Shown piece by piece: positions 14,680 to 21,205 of a stretch of 26,951 nucleotides of DNA. The notes beneath the pieces are model-generated. The model searched no databases, was not told where the DNA came from, and saw only the letters and a list, made by a program, of their open reading frames with translations. Position 1 is the stretch's first letter. Each line of letters starts with the position of its first letter. The stretch is from a virus, in IMG/VR virus record IMGVR_UViG_3300027857_000054, positions 1 through 26,951 of that record; one strand, given 5' to 3'. The translations under genes and the position numbers were made by a program.

Positions 14680-16821
14680 ATGAGCAAAACTGTCGCAGAA
14701 GTGGGGTTGATTCTCGGCGGGCTGGCGCTGGGCGGCGTCGCAGGTCTGGCCTATTTCGGCTTTATGGCCTTCGGAATGTCGGCAGGCACCGCCGTTATGC
14801 TAGGTGGCATTGGTGTCAGCACTGCGCTTTCGGGCGTTGGTCTTGCTCTTCGGCCGACACTGAAGCCGCTGCTCACCAATGGAAACGTTTCATTTCAGAA
14901 TGGCATTTCCCCTCGCCGCGTGGGATATGGCCAGGTCGAGATTGCAGGGGTTCTTACTTATGCGACTTTTCCTGCTGGCCAAAATCAGGCGACTACGAGC
15001 GAGTTTTTGCATCTGGTCTATACCCTTTTTGGCCATCAGATCACCAGCTTCGATGGAATAATAATCGACGGAGTGCCTTACAACTTCGGCACGGATATTT
15101 TCAATGACTCTTCCCTGCCTGATACACCCTGGCAGGTCCATCCTGCTGCTTCCGGGGTCATGAACGACTTTTACTGGCAACACATGTTCTTCGAGTTCGA
15201 CGTGGGCAATCCAGCGAACCACGTGCAGCCCTTTCCGAATCTGGCGAATGCAGATTCGGCATGGACCAGCGCTTTTCAACAGAACGGCTGCGCCAAGGTT
15301 CACGTGATCTTGCGCTCGGACAGTGCCTGGACCGCGGTATTCCCCAATGGCCATATCCCCAACATCCAATTCTTGTGCACTGGGAAGAGACTTATCGATC
15401 CGCGCGTGGTCACTGCCTGGCAGGCGAGCACAAATTATCCGCAGTACAGCCGCACCGTCGACAACAATGGCTTCATCTGGTTTCAGCAAGCTGCGGGAGT
15501 GCCGAGCAGCGGTACCGTTCGGCCGAACTTTGAAGGCTTCGACGTCGCCGGCGACACTCTGACCGACAACACCTGCACCTGGTACAACACGGGCTGGACT
15601 CTGACCGGGGTGTACAACGGCAACCCGTTGCCACCGCAGCTTGCTGCGGGACCCTTCGGAACTCGCGCAATTCTGGTCAACGACGGATGGCAGCCTGGTC
15701 CGGGCATTTCCTACGGTTCGGGAGCGGTGGACAAGTTAGTCATCGAAGCTCCGACTGGATATCTCCAGTTGCTCACCGCTGCCGGAACGCCTGCGACTGC
15801 ACATCCATTCTTCGCGACGGCGGTGGGCGCTACCACTACCGATGGCACCGCGACCTGGACGTGTCTCGGGCGCTCGACGCACGCGCTGAACCCCTCTAAC
15901 CCCGCCCTGATTGTTAACGACTACCTGCAAGATTCTGATTACGGCATGGGGACCTCCGCAGCCTCGATCGACACCGCTTCCGTCATCGCGGCTGCAAACG
16001 TTTGCGAAGAGCAGGAACTCATCATCTGGAACGCCGACAACACGCTGGTTTACGAGAATCTCTACTCGTGCAACGGCATGTTCGATCACAGCTCGACCCG
16101 CGGCAACGTGCTGCAGGCCTTGTGCGGCTCGATGGCGGGCTGGGTGATTCCCCCTGGCGATCAGTGGCACGTTTTCGCCGGCGCCTATATTACGCCGACG
16201 GTCTCGCTGACCGACAACGATCTGCGTGGGCCGATCAAAGGCGACTTCCGGCTCTCGAAGCGCGATGTCGCCAACGGAGTAAAGGGAACCTACAATCCAT
16301 CCTTTCTTCCCACGAACCCTGGAGCGATCCAAAGCCTGACTCAAATTCCCGGTACCTGGCAATCACAATCTTTTCCCTCCTACCAAGCGAACGGCATGGC
16401 CGGCAAACCGAACTACCTGAATACCGAGGATTCTGGCCAGGTCATCTGGCAGGACGCGAACTTCGAATTCACGACTTCGGTCTGGATGGCGCAGCGCTTA
16501 GCGAAGATCACACTCATGCGCTTGCGTTTCCAGGAGACGTTGACACTGCCTTTTAAGCTCACCGCCTTCCAGCTCGAGGCCGGCGACACATTCTTCTTCA
16601 CCCACGCGCGGTGGGGAATTAATGGCGCTGTCTATGAAGCCGCGCAGTGTTCGCTCGTGATGGAGACCTCCGGAAAGGATTCTTCGCCGGTTGTCGGAGT
16701 GGACATCGTCGCGCGCCAGGTGGATCCCTCGATCTACAGCTTCACCGCGCCAAGCTCGTCGACCAACTACGGGGAGTACTCGCCTTATGGAGTAACTGGC
16801 GTGATGACAGGAGTGGAATAG
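14680..16821 (+). CDS. Central tail tip protein (lambda J-like), short form with W/G repeats
   Basis: 713 aa. The hydrophobic N-terminus (GLILGGLALGGVAGLAYFGFMAFGMSAGTAVMLGGIGVSTALSGVGLAL) and the following 'RVGYGQVEIAGVLTYATF' are typical of J-like host-specificity proteins. 'FLCTGKRLIDPR' and later 'NPALIVNDYLQDSDYGMG ... IDTASVIAAANVCEEQ' match the tail-tip domain that forms the core of the tip. Residues about 247-305 and 337-396 are two W...G...D-G...W repeats like those in the connector at 529-933, here inserted between J-domain segments. The protein lacks the long C-terminal fibronectin and receptor-binding region of lambda J, so receptor binding probably lies elsewhere. It ends 3 bp before the opposing immunity gene. 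Confidence 0.8.
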   Translation: MSKTVAEVGLILGGLALGGVAGLAYFGFMAFGMSAGTAVMLGGIGVSTALSGVGLALRPTLKPLLTNGNVSFQNGISPRRVGYGQVEIAGVLTYATFPAGQNQATTSEFLHLVYTLFGHQITSFDGIIIDGVPYNFGTDIFNDSSLPDTPWQVHPAASGVMNDFYWQHMFFEFDVGNPANHVQPFPNLANADSAWTSAFQQNGCAKVHVILRSDSAWTAVFPNGHIPNIQFLCTGKRLIDPRVVTAWQASTNYPQYSRTVDNNGFIWFQQAAGVPSSGTVRPNFEGFDVAGDTLTDNTCTWYNTGWTLTGVYNGNPLPPQLAAGPFGTRAILVNDGWQPGPGISYGSGAVDKLVIEAPTGYLQLLTAAGTPATAHPFFATAVGATTTDGTATWTCLGRSTHALNPSNPALIVNDYLQDSDYGMGTSAASIDTASVIAAANVCEEQELIIWNADNTLVYENLYSCNGMFDHSSTRGNVLQALCGSMAGWVIPPGDQWHVFAGAYITPTVSLTDNDLRGPIKGDFRLSKRDVANGVKGTYNPSFLPTNPGAIQSLTQIPGTWQSQSFPSYQANGMAGKPNYLNTEDSGQVIWQDANFEFTTSVWMAQRLAKITLMRLRFQETLTLPFKLTAFQLEAGDTFFFTHARWGINGAVYEAAQCSLVMETSGKDSSPVVGVDIVARQVDPSIYSFTAPSSSTNYGEYSPYGVTGVMTGVE

Positions 16822-16824
16822 CTT

Positions 16825-17214
16825 TTAGTTCATCGGCCCTTGTGGCGGGCGCATGCCATGGGAGTCGGATGCTCCATGCGGCGCGCGGAATGAATCACCA
16901 CAACTCGAACAGAAGCCCGCGTCGGCAGGGGAATAGCGGCCGCATCTTGCGCAAAGCTTAGCCGGCGGCGGGTTGGCCGCGGCTGTTTGCTGAATTGTTG
17001 GTGGAGAGTCCTCTACCATGAGCGCCCAGCACAAGGCGACGACCCAACCAATAAGTGTCCACCCGAGGAGTAAGTCAAGCGCGGCAATGCTGCCTAACTG
17101 GCGCTTGTTCCATGCAACCATGATGGGGATCACATAGATAAAGCCCATGACGAGAATCGCGATCATAGCGAAGAACGGCTCAGGATCCGACAGCACAGCC
17201 AGCGCAAGCTCCAT
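16825..17214 (-). CDS. Superinfection immunity membrane protein with C-terminal zinc ribbon
   Basis: 129 aa from ATG 17214, preceded by GGAGGA about 7 nt upstream. The frame runs further up to 17250, but that part lies in the insertion sequence and is not native. Two transmembrane helices (residues about 14-33 and 45-66) contain 'VIPIMVAWNKRQLGSIAALDLLLGWTLIGWVVALCWAL', a very good match to the superinfection immunity family (PF14373; P..vA..rk......I..lNllLGWTliGWvvALvWAl), which resembles phage T4 Imm. After a Pro/Ala linker comes a C4 zinc ribbon (CARCGRYSPADAGFCSSCG). Members sit in the inner membrane and block DNA entry by related phages. The opposite orientation to the tail genes fits expression in the lysogen. 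Confidence 0.85.
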   Translation of the reverse strand: MELALAVLSDPEPFFAMIAILVMGFIYVIPIMVAWNKRQLGSIAALDLLLGWTLIGWVVALCWALMVEDSPPTIQQTAAANPPPAKLCARCGRYSPADAGFCSSCGDSFRAPHGASDSHGMRPPQGPMN

Positions 17215-17235
17215 AGCGAGTTCCTCCATTTTTTT

Positions 17236-17256
17236 GGGAATTATATACATGAGTCC
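17236..17256 (+). repeat. Left terminal inverted repeat of the 1,533-bp IS
   Basis: 21 bp identical to the reverse complement of 18748-18768. The stop codon of the 41-aa gene uses its innermost base. Reading outward (minus strand) it contains TATAAT, a consensus -10 hexamer, about 10 bp from the IS end. Confidence 0.9.
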
Positions 17257-17381
17257 TAGCCTGACTTTTTCGCCGCTCGCTTCTCTCGCCGTACCCGGCG
17301 CTTCGCGGCTTTCGTCTTTGGCTTGGGCTTGTAAGTCAAAACCGCGTCAACGAGTGTGTCCAGTTCGCGTGGGGTTTTCAT
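17256..17381 (-). CDS. 41-aa basic protein encoded at the end of the IS
   Basis: Starts at ATG 17381 in ATGA overlap with the transposase stop, with AAGGAG about 9 nt upstream. The sequence has a short acidic-hydrophobic helix (MKTPRELDTLVDAVLTY) followed by a strongly basic Lys/Arg tail (KPKPKTKAAKRRVRREKRAA). Its stop codon reaches into the left inverted repeat, so it is part of the IS. The unrelated-looking second IS1595 element carries a 40-aa protein with the same two-part layout (21802-21924). A DNA-binding accessory role in transposition is inference. Confidence 0.65.
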   Translation of the reverse strand: MKTPRELDTLVDAVLTYKPKPKTKAAKRRVRREKRAAKKSG

Positions 17382-18307
17382 GTGGTAAGCTCCTTGTACG
17401 TGAGCCGCTTTCCGCTGATCGCTCCGACGAAACTGTCCAGCCGCTCGAACGTGTGATTCTTGACGTTGCCTTCGTTCAACCGCCACGCGAACTCGTCCGT
17501 ATAGCGTCCTGTGTGCTTGGGGCTGATGTGGTGATAGACGCCATACACGCCGCGTTTCAGGACTGCCCACACGCTTTCAATGCTGTTCGTGCTGGCCGCG
17601 CCCCTCGCATACTCTCCCGCCGAATGGTTCACCGCGTCATGGTGAAAAAATAGACCGTCCAGATCGCTGAACATCAGATGCTCGTCGGTGTAGAGTTGCG
17701 TCCCCAGTTCGACGTTGGTATGGATTCGTTCCGTGGCGGTTTGCAGGTTTCGTTCTTTCATCGGAGCAAGGAGCGTGCGTCCGCCACGTTCCCGCATTCC
17801 AAGCACGGCAGTTTTACCAACAGGCCCGCGTCCGGCGCGGAGTTTCTTGTGCTCATGCTTGTTTGCTTCCTTGCCACCGATAAAACACTCGTCAAGCTCT
17901 ACCACGCCTTTCAGTTTCTCCATGACGGCGGGAGTCGAGCACGCCTCACGCAGGCGGTGGAGAACAAACCATGCCGACTTTTGCGTAATGCCGATCTCCT
18001 TCGCCAACTGCAAGCTAGAGATTCCCTTGCGGGCGGTCACGAGCAGATACATGGCGTAAAGCCACTTGTGCAGCGGAACCTTGCTACGCTCGAAAATGGT
18101 TCCGGTTCGCACAGTGAAGTCGAAATTCCCACAAGAGTTGCAGCGGTAGAAGCCGATCCGCTTACGGGTTGTAATCCTCTCATTGCTCTTGCAGTTTGGA
18201 CAGGTCACGCCGTTAGGCCAGAGGCGCGATTCCAAGTAGAGCCTAGCGGCTTCCTCATCCGGGAAGGCTTGAAAGAGTTGGAAAGTGCTGATGGTGCTTT
18301 TGCTCAT
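17378..18307 (-). CDS. IS1595-family transposase (ISXO2-like), full length
   Basis: 309 aa. The N-terminal domain has a C4 zinc ribbon (CPNCKSNE ... YRCNSCG) followed by 'FDFTVRTGTIFERSKVPLHKWLYAMYLL' and the helix-turn-helix 'GISSLQLAKEIGITQKSAWFVLHRLR', the standard IS1595 arrangement. The catalytic core shows 'VVELDECFIGGKE' (first Asp), 'LYTDEHLMF' (second Asp), and 'STNSIESVWAVLKRGVYGVYHHIS' with the N-S-I-E-S motif (third acidic residue), then 'GRYTDEFAWRLN'. All motifs are intact, so the enzyme may be active. The gene abuts the upstream passenger gene (TAA directly followed by ATG) and is probably transcribed from the promoter at 18687-18715. Confidence 0.92.
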   Translation of the reverse strand: MSKSTISTFQLFQAFPDEEAARLYLESRLWPNGVTCPNCKSNERITTRKRIGFYRCNSCGNFDFTVRTGTIFERSKVPLHKWLYAMYLLVTARKGISSLQLAKEIGITQKSAWFVLHRLREACSTPAVMEKLKGVVELDECFIGGKEANKHEHKKLRAGRGPVGKTAVLGMRERGGRTLLAPMKERNLQTATERIHTNVELGTQLYTDEHLMFSDLDGLFFHHDAVNHSAGEYARGAASTNSIESVWAVLKRGVYGVYHHISPKHTGRYTDEFAWRLNEGNVKNHTFERLDSFVGAISGKRLTYKELTT

Positions 18308-18667
18308 TTAGCTCACCTGCTCCTCTTGCTGCGAGGGGTCGCCACCTTGATCGAGGATCGTTCGGTACTGTTTTTCCGTGAGACCGTAAGGGTTGCATTT
18401 CTCGCACTCGACCGCATTCTGAATGCTGATGTGTTGTGGATGTTGGCCGAGTTCGGCAACGCTGATGTTCTCGTCCTCCAAGCTGTAACCCAGAATCTCT
18501 TCTGCTCGCTGCTGGCTGCATTCTTTGTATCCCTGACCGAATGGGTCGGCAGGAGCGGTAAATCCGTCTGGTTCGGAGTCCAGGTTGCTGGCCACAGAGT
18601 AGTTGCCGTTCTCGTCAACCGCCATCACGAAAGTCTCTTCGCCGTTTTGTTTTTCGTAATATTTCAT
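18308..18667 (-). CDS. IS passenger protein of unknown function
   Basis: 119 aa from the ATG at 18667, with GGAGG 5 nt upstream; longer in-frame starts (18679, 18715) overlap the promoter. The sequence is acidic with a central part 'YKECSQQRAEEILGYSLEDENISVAELGQHPQHISIQNAVECEKCNPYGLTEKQYRTIL'. The 'ECEKCNPYGL' contains a CxxC pair that might bind metal. The gene ends directly at the transposase start, so the two are coupled. I do not recognise a family. Being inside the inverted repeats it moves with the element. Confidence 0.65.
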   Translation of the reverse strand: MKYYEKQNGEETFVMAVDENGNYSVASNLDSEPDGFTAPADPFGQGYKECSQQRAEEILGYSLEDENISVAELGQHPQHISIQNAVECEKCNPYGLTEKQYRTILDQGGDPSQQEEQVS

Positions 18668-18686
18668 GACATCCTCCATGCTCGTA

Positions 18687-18715
18687 ATATTACATGAGTC
18701 CCTTGCGGGAGTCAA
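18687..18715 (-). promoter_or_regulatory. Sigma70-type promoter of the IS operon
   Basis: On the minus strand TTGACT (18715-18710) is followed after exactly 17 bp by TAATAT (18692-18687), close to consensus, and the first gene starts 20 bp further on. The -10 region lies in an inverted copy (18689-18702) of the inner half of the right terminal repeat, so transposase bound there could repress its own promoter. Confidence 0.75.
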
Positions 18716-18747
18716 GAACTATATTCGGCGTGGAATGAAGGAGTTAG

Positions 18748-18768
18748 GGACTCATGTATATAATTCCC
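18748..18768 (-). repeat. Right terminal inverted repeat of the 1,533-bp IS
   Basis: Perfect 21-bp inverted copy of 17236-17256, reading outward on the plus strand as GGACTCATGTATATAATTCC plus C. An additional subterminal inverted copy of its inner half (ATTACATGAGTCCC, 18689-18702) lies about 45 bp inside, across the -10 region of the IS promoter. Confidence 0.9.
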
Positions 18769-18849
18769 ATTTTTTGCCCTACGGATATCGGCGCTGCAGC
18801 AGCTCGCCGTCGACGTCGACCTGGTCCTCGAGCTCCGGATCCGCGTAGG

Positions 18850-19053
18850 CTAAGATTTCCGCTTCTTGCCGAGATAGAAATTCCGAATGCGGCCGCCGTC
18901 GCGCCACACCAGATACAGATATCGGCCAGCTTTTATGCGGATGCTCGCACGCGCGTAACTGCTTCGCCATCCCTCGCGAACGCGAACAAAGATTTCGGGA
19001 GTTTCCACTTTTACCCTACGCCTGGTTGCGATCGCACTTTTCGGTTTTCTCAT
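18850..19053 (-). CDS. Small basic minus-strand protein
   Basis: 67 aa from the ATG at 19053 (a longer reading from 19104 adds 17 residues without a better ribosome-binding site). The C-terminal half 'KVETPEIFVRVREGWRSSYARASIRIKAGRYLYLVWRDGGRIRNFYLGKKRK' contains Y-L-x-W-R-D-G-G-R-I-R-x-F-Y-L-G-K, a short strand-turn-strand pattern found in many small bacterial proteins of unknown role. Before the IS insertion it would have lain about 150 bp upstream of the immunity gene on the same strand, so they may once have been one transcript. Function unknown. Confidence 0.55.
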   Translation of the reverse strand: MRKPKSAIATRRRVKVETPEIFVRVREGWRSSYARASIRIKAGRYLYLVWRDGGRIRNFYLGKKRKS

Positions 19054-19106
19054 GGGATTTTTCCAGATCCGGGGAATGTAGGGCAAAAGCATAGCACAGA
19101 CCACTT

Positions 19107-19538
19107 ATGAAAATTGACGTCTATCGTCTCATCGAAACCGATCGCTCGATCATCGGCCGCGTCACTGTCGATGGGCAGCAGCTCTGTTTCGATCTGGAGC
19201 CTTCGCGCCTCCATCCCGTGCACGCCGGCCATCCCTGCATCCCGGCCGGGATTATGTACAAGGTCAAGCTCACGCTGAGTCCGCATTTCGGCTACATCAC
19301 CCCGGAACTGCAGGACGTTCCCGGCCGAACCCACATTCGCTTCCACAAGGGCAACAAGCCCGAAGATTCACTGGGCTGCACGCTGGTGGCAATGAGCCAC
19401 GGTCTGGCGCCGGACTGGGTGAGCGACAGCAAGGATGCGTTCGAGGCGCTGATGAAACTTTGTGAAGCGGCCGAGGCGCGCGGCGAGGAGATCACCGCGG
19501 AATATCACGAATTGCCACAACAAGGAGCACAGTCATGA
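19107..19538 (+). CDS. DUF5675 protein, probable lysis-associated factor
   Basis: 143 aa. Sequence features of the DUF5675 family are clear: 'IDVYRLIETDRSIIGRVTVDGQQLCFDLEPSRLHP', 'HPCIPAGIMYKVKLTLSPHFGYITPELQDVPGRTHIRFHKGNKPEDSLGCTLVA'. The I-P-A-G-x-Y, the D-V-P-G-R-x-x-I-x-x-H-x-G-N and the S-L-G-C motifs are conserved; a His and a Cys in these places make a YkuD-like or related cell-wall activity plausible but unproven. Phage copies usually lie beside the holin gene, as here: the next gene overlaps by 4 bp (ATGA). The upstream Shine-Dalgarno is weak. Confidence 0.8.
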   Translation: MKIDVYRLIETDRSIIGRVTVDGQQLCFDLEPSRLHPVHAGHPCIPAGIMYKVKLTLSPHFGYITPELQDVPGRTHIRFHKGNKPEDSLGCTLVAMSHGLAPDWVSDSKDAFEALMKLCEAAEARGEEITAEYHELPQQGAQS

Positions 19539-20089
19539 GCTTCAGTTCTGTCGTTCACAAAGTAACCCCATGGATCGCCACCGCTGCCAGCATTGCGGCT
19601 CCCGGCGCCGCGCCCATCATTCAGCTCGCCGCGAAAGCGCTGTCGGGCGGCTTGAACACTTCCGTCCCGCCCAATCCGCAATCCATTGAAGCCGCGATTA
19701 CTACCGCGATGGCAACTCCCGATCAGCTCGCGACTCTGAAAAAGATCGATGACGATTTTGCGGTGCAGATGCGACAGATTGGTTTCCAGGAGTTAGAGGA
19801 CCTCACCAAAATCGACGCGGATGACCGGGCCGACGCGCGCGCCATGCAGGTGCAGACCAAATCGAAGACTCCCACGATGCTGGCGTGGGCTGCGGTGTTA
19901 ACGCTGCTCGCCTGTATCTACATGCTGGGTTTTCGCACGCTTCCCCCGACCGGGCACGACGTGCTGATGATGCTGCTCGGAACCGTGGCCGCGACTTACA
20001 AGGATGTGTACGGGTATTTTTTCGGCAGCTCCGCCGGCAGCGATCGCAAGACTGAGTTGCTGTCGCAGACTCCGCCCATTCCGAAATGA
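19535..20089 (+). CDS. Holin, GTA-type 3TM family
   Basis: 184 aa. The N-terminus is moderately hydrophobic (VHKVTPWIATAASIAAPGAAPIIQLAAKAL). A central helical stretch (LKKIDDDFAVQMRQIGFQELEDLTKIDADDRADARAMQ) leads into transmembrane segments 'TPTMLAWAAVLTLLACIYMLGF' and 'GHDVLMMLLGTVAATYKDVYGYFFGSSAGSDRKTELL'. The D-R-x-D-A-R, the 'KDVYGYFFGSSAGS.RKT' ending and the TM layout match the 'holin of 3TMs for gene-transfer release' family. It would open the inner membrane at lysis. It is translationally coupled to the DUF5675 gene. Confidence 0.8.
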   Translation: MSFSSVVHKVTPWIATAASIAAPGAAPIIQLAAKALSGGLNTSVPPNPQSIEAAITTAMATPDQLATLKKIDDDFAVQMRQIGFQELEDLTKIDADDRADARAMQVQTKSKTPTMLAWAAVLTLLACIYMLGFRTLPPTGHDVLMMLLGTVAATYKDVYGYFFGSSAGSDRKTELLSQTPPIPK

Positions 20090-20133
20090 TCTCGTAGTTC
20101 TGCTGGAAAAATTCAAGAAGGGGAATTTCAATC

Positions 20134-20349
20134 ATGGGTCCAACTACAGTTGTCGTGCTCGCTCTCGTCGGCGTCGCGTTCTTTGTCGCCGGCGTCGTCT
20201 TCCACAAGTACGTCGTCTCCGAAGCCACAGCCATCAAAGATCACGTGAGCGATGAAATCGCCGAAGTGCGGCTCGACGTGAGCGGCGAGATCTCGAAGCT
20301 CCGCGAGGCTGTTTCCTCGGTGCTCTCGAAGACCGCCGCGAAGATCTAA
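20134..20349 (+). CDS. Small single-TM protein, lysis module
   Basis: 71 aa with AAGGGG upstream of the ATG. Residues 4-28 form one membrane helix (TTVVVLALVGVAFFVAGVVFHKYVV); the rest is an amphipathic heptad-like helix (AIKDHVSDEIAEVRLDVSGEISKLREAVSSVL). The architecture suits an i-spanin-like or holin-accessory protein, though nothing identifies one of these specifically. It ends in a 4-bp overlap with the convergent gene. Confidence 0.65.
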   Translation: MGPTTVVVLALVGVAFFVAGVVFHKYVVSEATAIKDHVSDEIAEVRLDVSGEISKLREAVSSVLSKTAAKI

Positions 20350-20735
20350 CTGGCTTCCTTCAGCCGCCGCGGCGGTGGAAGGATTTCGGGCTCCGGGAGT
20401 GCGGCGCACAGATCGGCATCGCCGATTCGTCCTTCGCGCTCGATGATCAGCTCGAACATTTGCTGGAACGCATCGTGCACCTCGGGGCGCTGCGTCCCGG
20501 TGAGTTTCGAGATCATCTCGAAGGCCGCGACGTTGAAGAAGTCATGCTGAGGCGGACCAGGCCGGATCCCGAGCACCATCGTGCAAGGTGGGCAAATGTA
20601 GATCACCGGTGCGGATGCCTTGCGGCGCGGCTTCATTCCCGCGGTCTGGCAGAACATAAAAACCGCCAGCGCCTTGTCGCTGACCTCGATCGGAGCACCG
20701 CACCGCCGACAGCATGTTCGTTCCCTCGCTGGCAT
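20346..20735 (-). CDS. Zinc-finger protein of unknown function (moron)
   Basis: 129 aa from the ATG at 20735, with GGAGGG about 7 nt upstream. Four cysteines (CCRRCG near residue 9 and CPPC near residue 52) could bind one zinc in a split ribbon. The remaining sequence ('FFNVAAFEMISKLTGTQRPEVHDAFQQMFELIIEREGRIGDADLCAAL') is helical. It faces the lysis genes and has tandem palindromes just upstream of its start, which may regulate it. Function unknown. Confidence 0.65.
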   Translation of the reverse strand: MPARERTCCRRCGAPIEVSDKALAVFMFCQTAGMKPRRKASAPVIYICPPCTMVLGIRPGPPQHDFFNVAAFEMISKLTGTQRPEVHDAFQQMFELIIEREGRIGDADLCAALPEPEILPPPRRLKEAS

Positions 20736-20756
20736 CGTAGAACCCTCCGTCACGCA

Positions 20757-20778
20757 TGCTAGCACGGTGCTAGCACGC
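20757..20778 (-). promoter_or_regulatory. Tandem palindromic operator candidates
   Basis: The perfect palindrome TGCTAGCA occurs at 20757-20764 and 20768-20775 within two 11-bp direct repeats (TGCTAGCACGG, TGCTAGCACGC). Spacing of 11 bp places both on one face of the helix. They lie 22 bp upstream of the start codon at 20735. Confidence 0.5.
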
Positions 20779-20845
20779 GAATTACGGGGTTTTCAGGGTC
20801 TCGGGGCCGGACTCAGGATGGTACACAGTAGGATCGAACGTAGTG

Positions 20846-20871
20846 ACCACGAGTATTCACTTTACACAAAT
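20846..20871 (+). repeat. Left inverted repeat of the tRNA-carrying transposon
   Basis: 26 bp matching 22857-22882 in inverted orientation with mismatches only at positions 8 and 18 (G for T at 20853, T for G at 20863). It lies 80 bp beyond the 3' end of the tRNA gene. Confidence 0.85.
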
Positions 20872-20951
20872 TGCGTTAGACTCAAAGTTGCCGTGACAGG
20901 GCGTACCTTGACAATGCCGCGAGAATGTCGCAAGCTGAGAACCGAAAAGAT

Positions 20952-21039
20952 TGGCGGAGGGCGGGGGGATCGGACCCCTGTTCCCAGTCAGGAACTCCCG
21001 TTTATAAGACGGGTTCTAGCCGCCAGCTAGTCGCCCTCC
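20952..21039 (-). tRNA. Class II 8/4 'allo-tRNA', anticodon UAU, CCA encoded
   Basis: 88 nt. The acceptor stem has 8 pairs: GGAGGGCG (21039-21032) with CGCCCTCC (20963-20956). Next come one A, a 4-bp D stem CTAG/CTAG with a 7-nt loop CTGGCGG, then AA. The anticodon stem is CCCGT/ACGGG with loop CTTATAA, so the anticodon is TAT (21006-21004). The long variable arm is GTTCC/GGAAC with loop TGACTG. The T stem has only 4 pairs (GGGG/CCCC) around TCCGATC. G73 and CCA (20954-20952) are encoded. Position 8 is G, paired in the acceptor stem, not the usual T8. An 8+4 acceptor branch is the 'allo-tRNA' form reported in Acidobacteria and phages. Variable arm and G73 point to serine charging, while UAU would read the isoleucine codon AUA. 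It lies inside the transposon. Confidence 0.85.
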
Positions 21040-21060
21040 ATCTACATGGATGGGTACCAT

Positions 21061-21114
21061 GGGCCGCGTTCAGTTTGATTTTCCCTAGACAAGAACTTCT
21101 CTCTGACGCGGCCC
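21061..21114 (-). ncRNA. Structured leader upstream of the tRNA (hairpin with repeated loop)
   Basis: GGGCCGCGTTCAG (21061-21073) pairs with CTGACGCGGCCC (21103-21114) with one bulged T, a 12-bp stem. The 29-nt loop contains TTTGATTTTCCCTAGACA (21074-21091), an exact copy of 21667-21684, which is the predicted 5' leader and ribosome-binding site of the 153-aa gene. There is no T-run after the stem on the minus strand, so it does not look like a terminator. It would sit about 20 nt 5' of the tRNA in a transcript from the upstream gene. A role in tRNA processing or regulation is speculation. Confidence 0.45.
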
Positions 21115-21205
21115 TTTGTGTTATGGCCTTCCGGACGGTGCCCCGTGATACGGTCGGCTACAAACCCTCCTCATGGTTGTTTCTCCCTGAAAACTTGCCA
21201 TGGCT

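Larger units (their letters stand above)
17236..18768 (-). mobile_element. Intact IS1595-family insertion sequence, 1,533 bp
   Basis: The element is bounded by perfect 21-bp inverted repeats that begin GGGAATTATATACATGAG. It carries a full-length IS1595-type transposase, an upstream passenger gene and a downstream 41-aa gene, all on the minus strand. Flanking octamers are ATTTTTTT (17228-17235) and ATTTTTTG (18769-18776), a 7-of-8 match to the AT-rich 8-bp target duplication expected for the family. It split a minus-strand pair (18850-19053 and 16825-17214), landing about 21 bp upstream of the immunity gene start. Confidence 0.88.

Noticed and set aside
17678-18697. 339-aa plus-strand open frame across the first IS
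   Set aside because: It is the antisense shadow of the transposase and passenger gene; those carry all recognisable motifs.
18779-18970. 63-aa minus-strand frame ending near the IS
   Set aside because: It overlaps the better-supported gene at 18850-19053 on the same strand and lacks a ribosome-binding site.
20952-21039. Reading the tRNA as a normal tRNA-Tyr or tRNA-Leu
   Set aside because: The anticodon loop CTTATAA gives UAU, not GUA or a Leu anticodon; the discriminator is G, and the 8/4 branch with G8 paired does not fit either isoacceptor.
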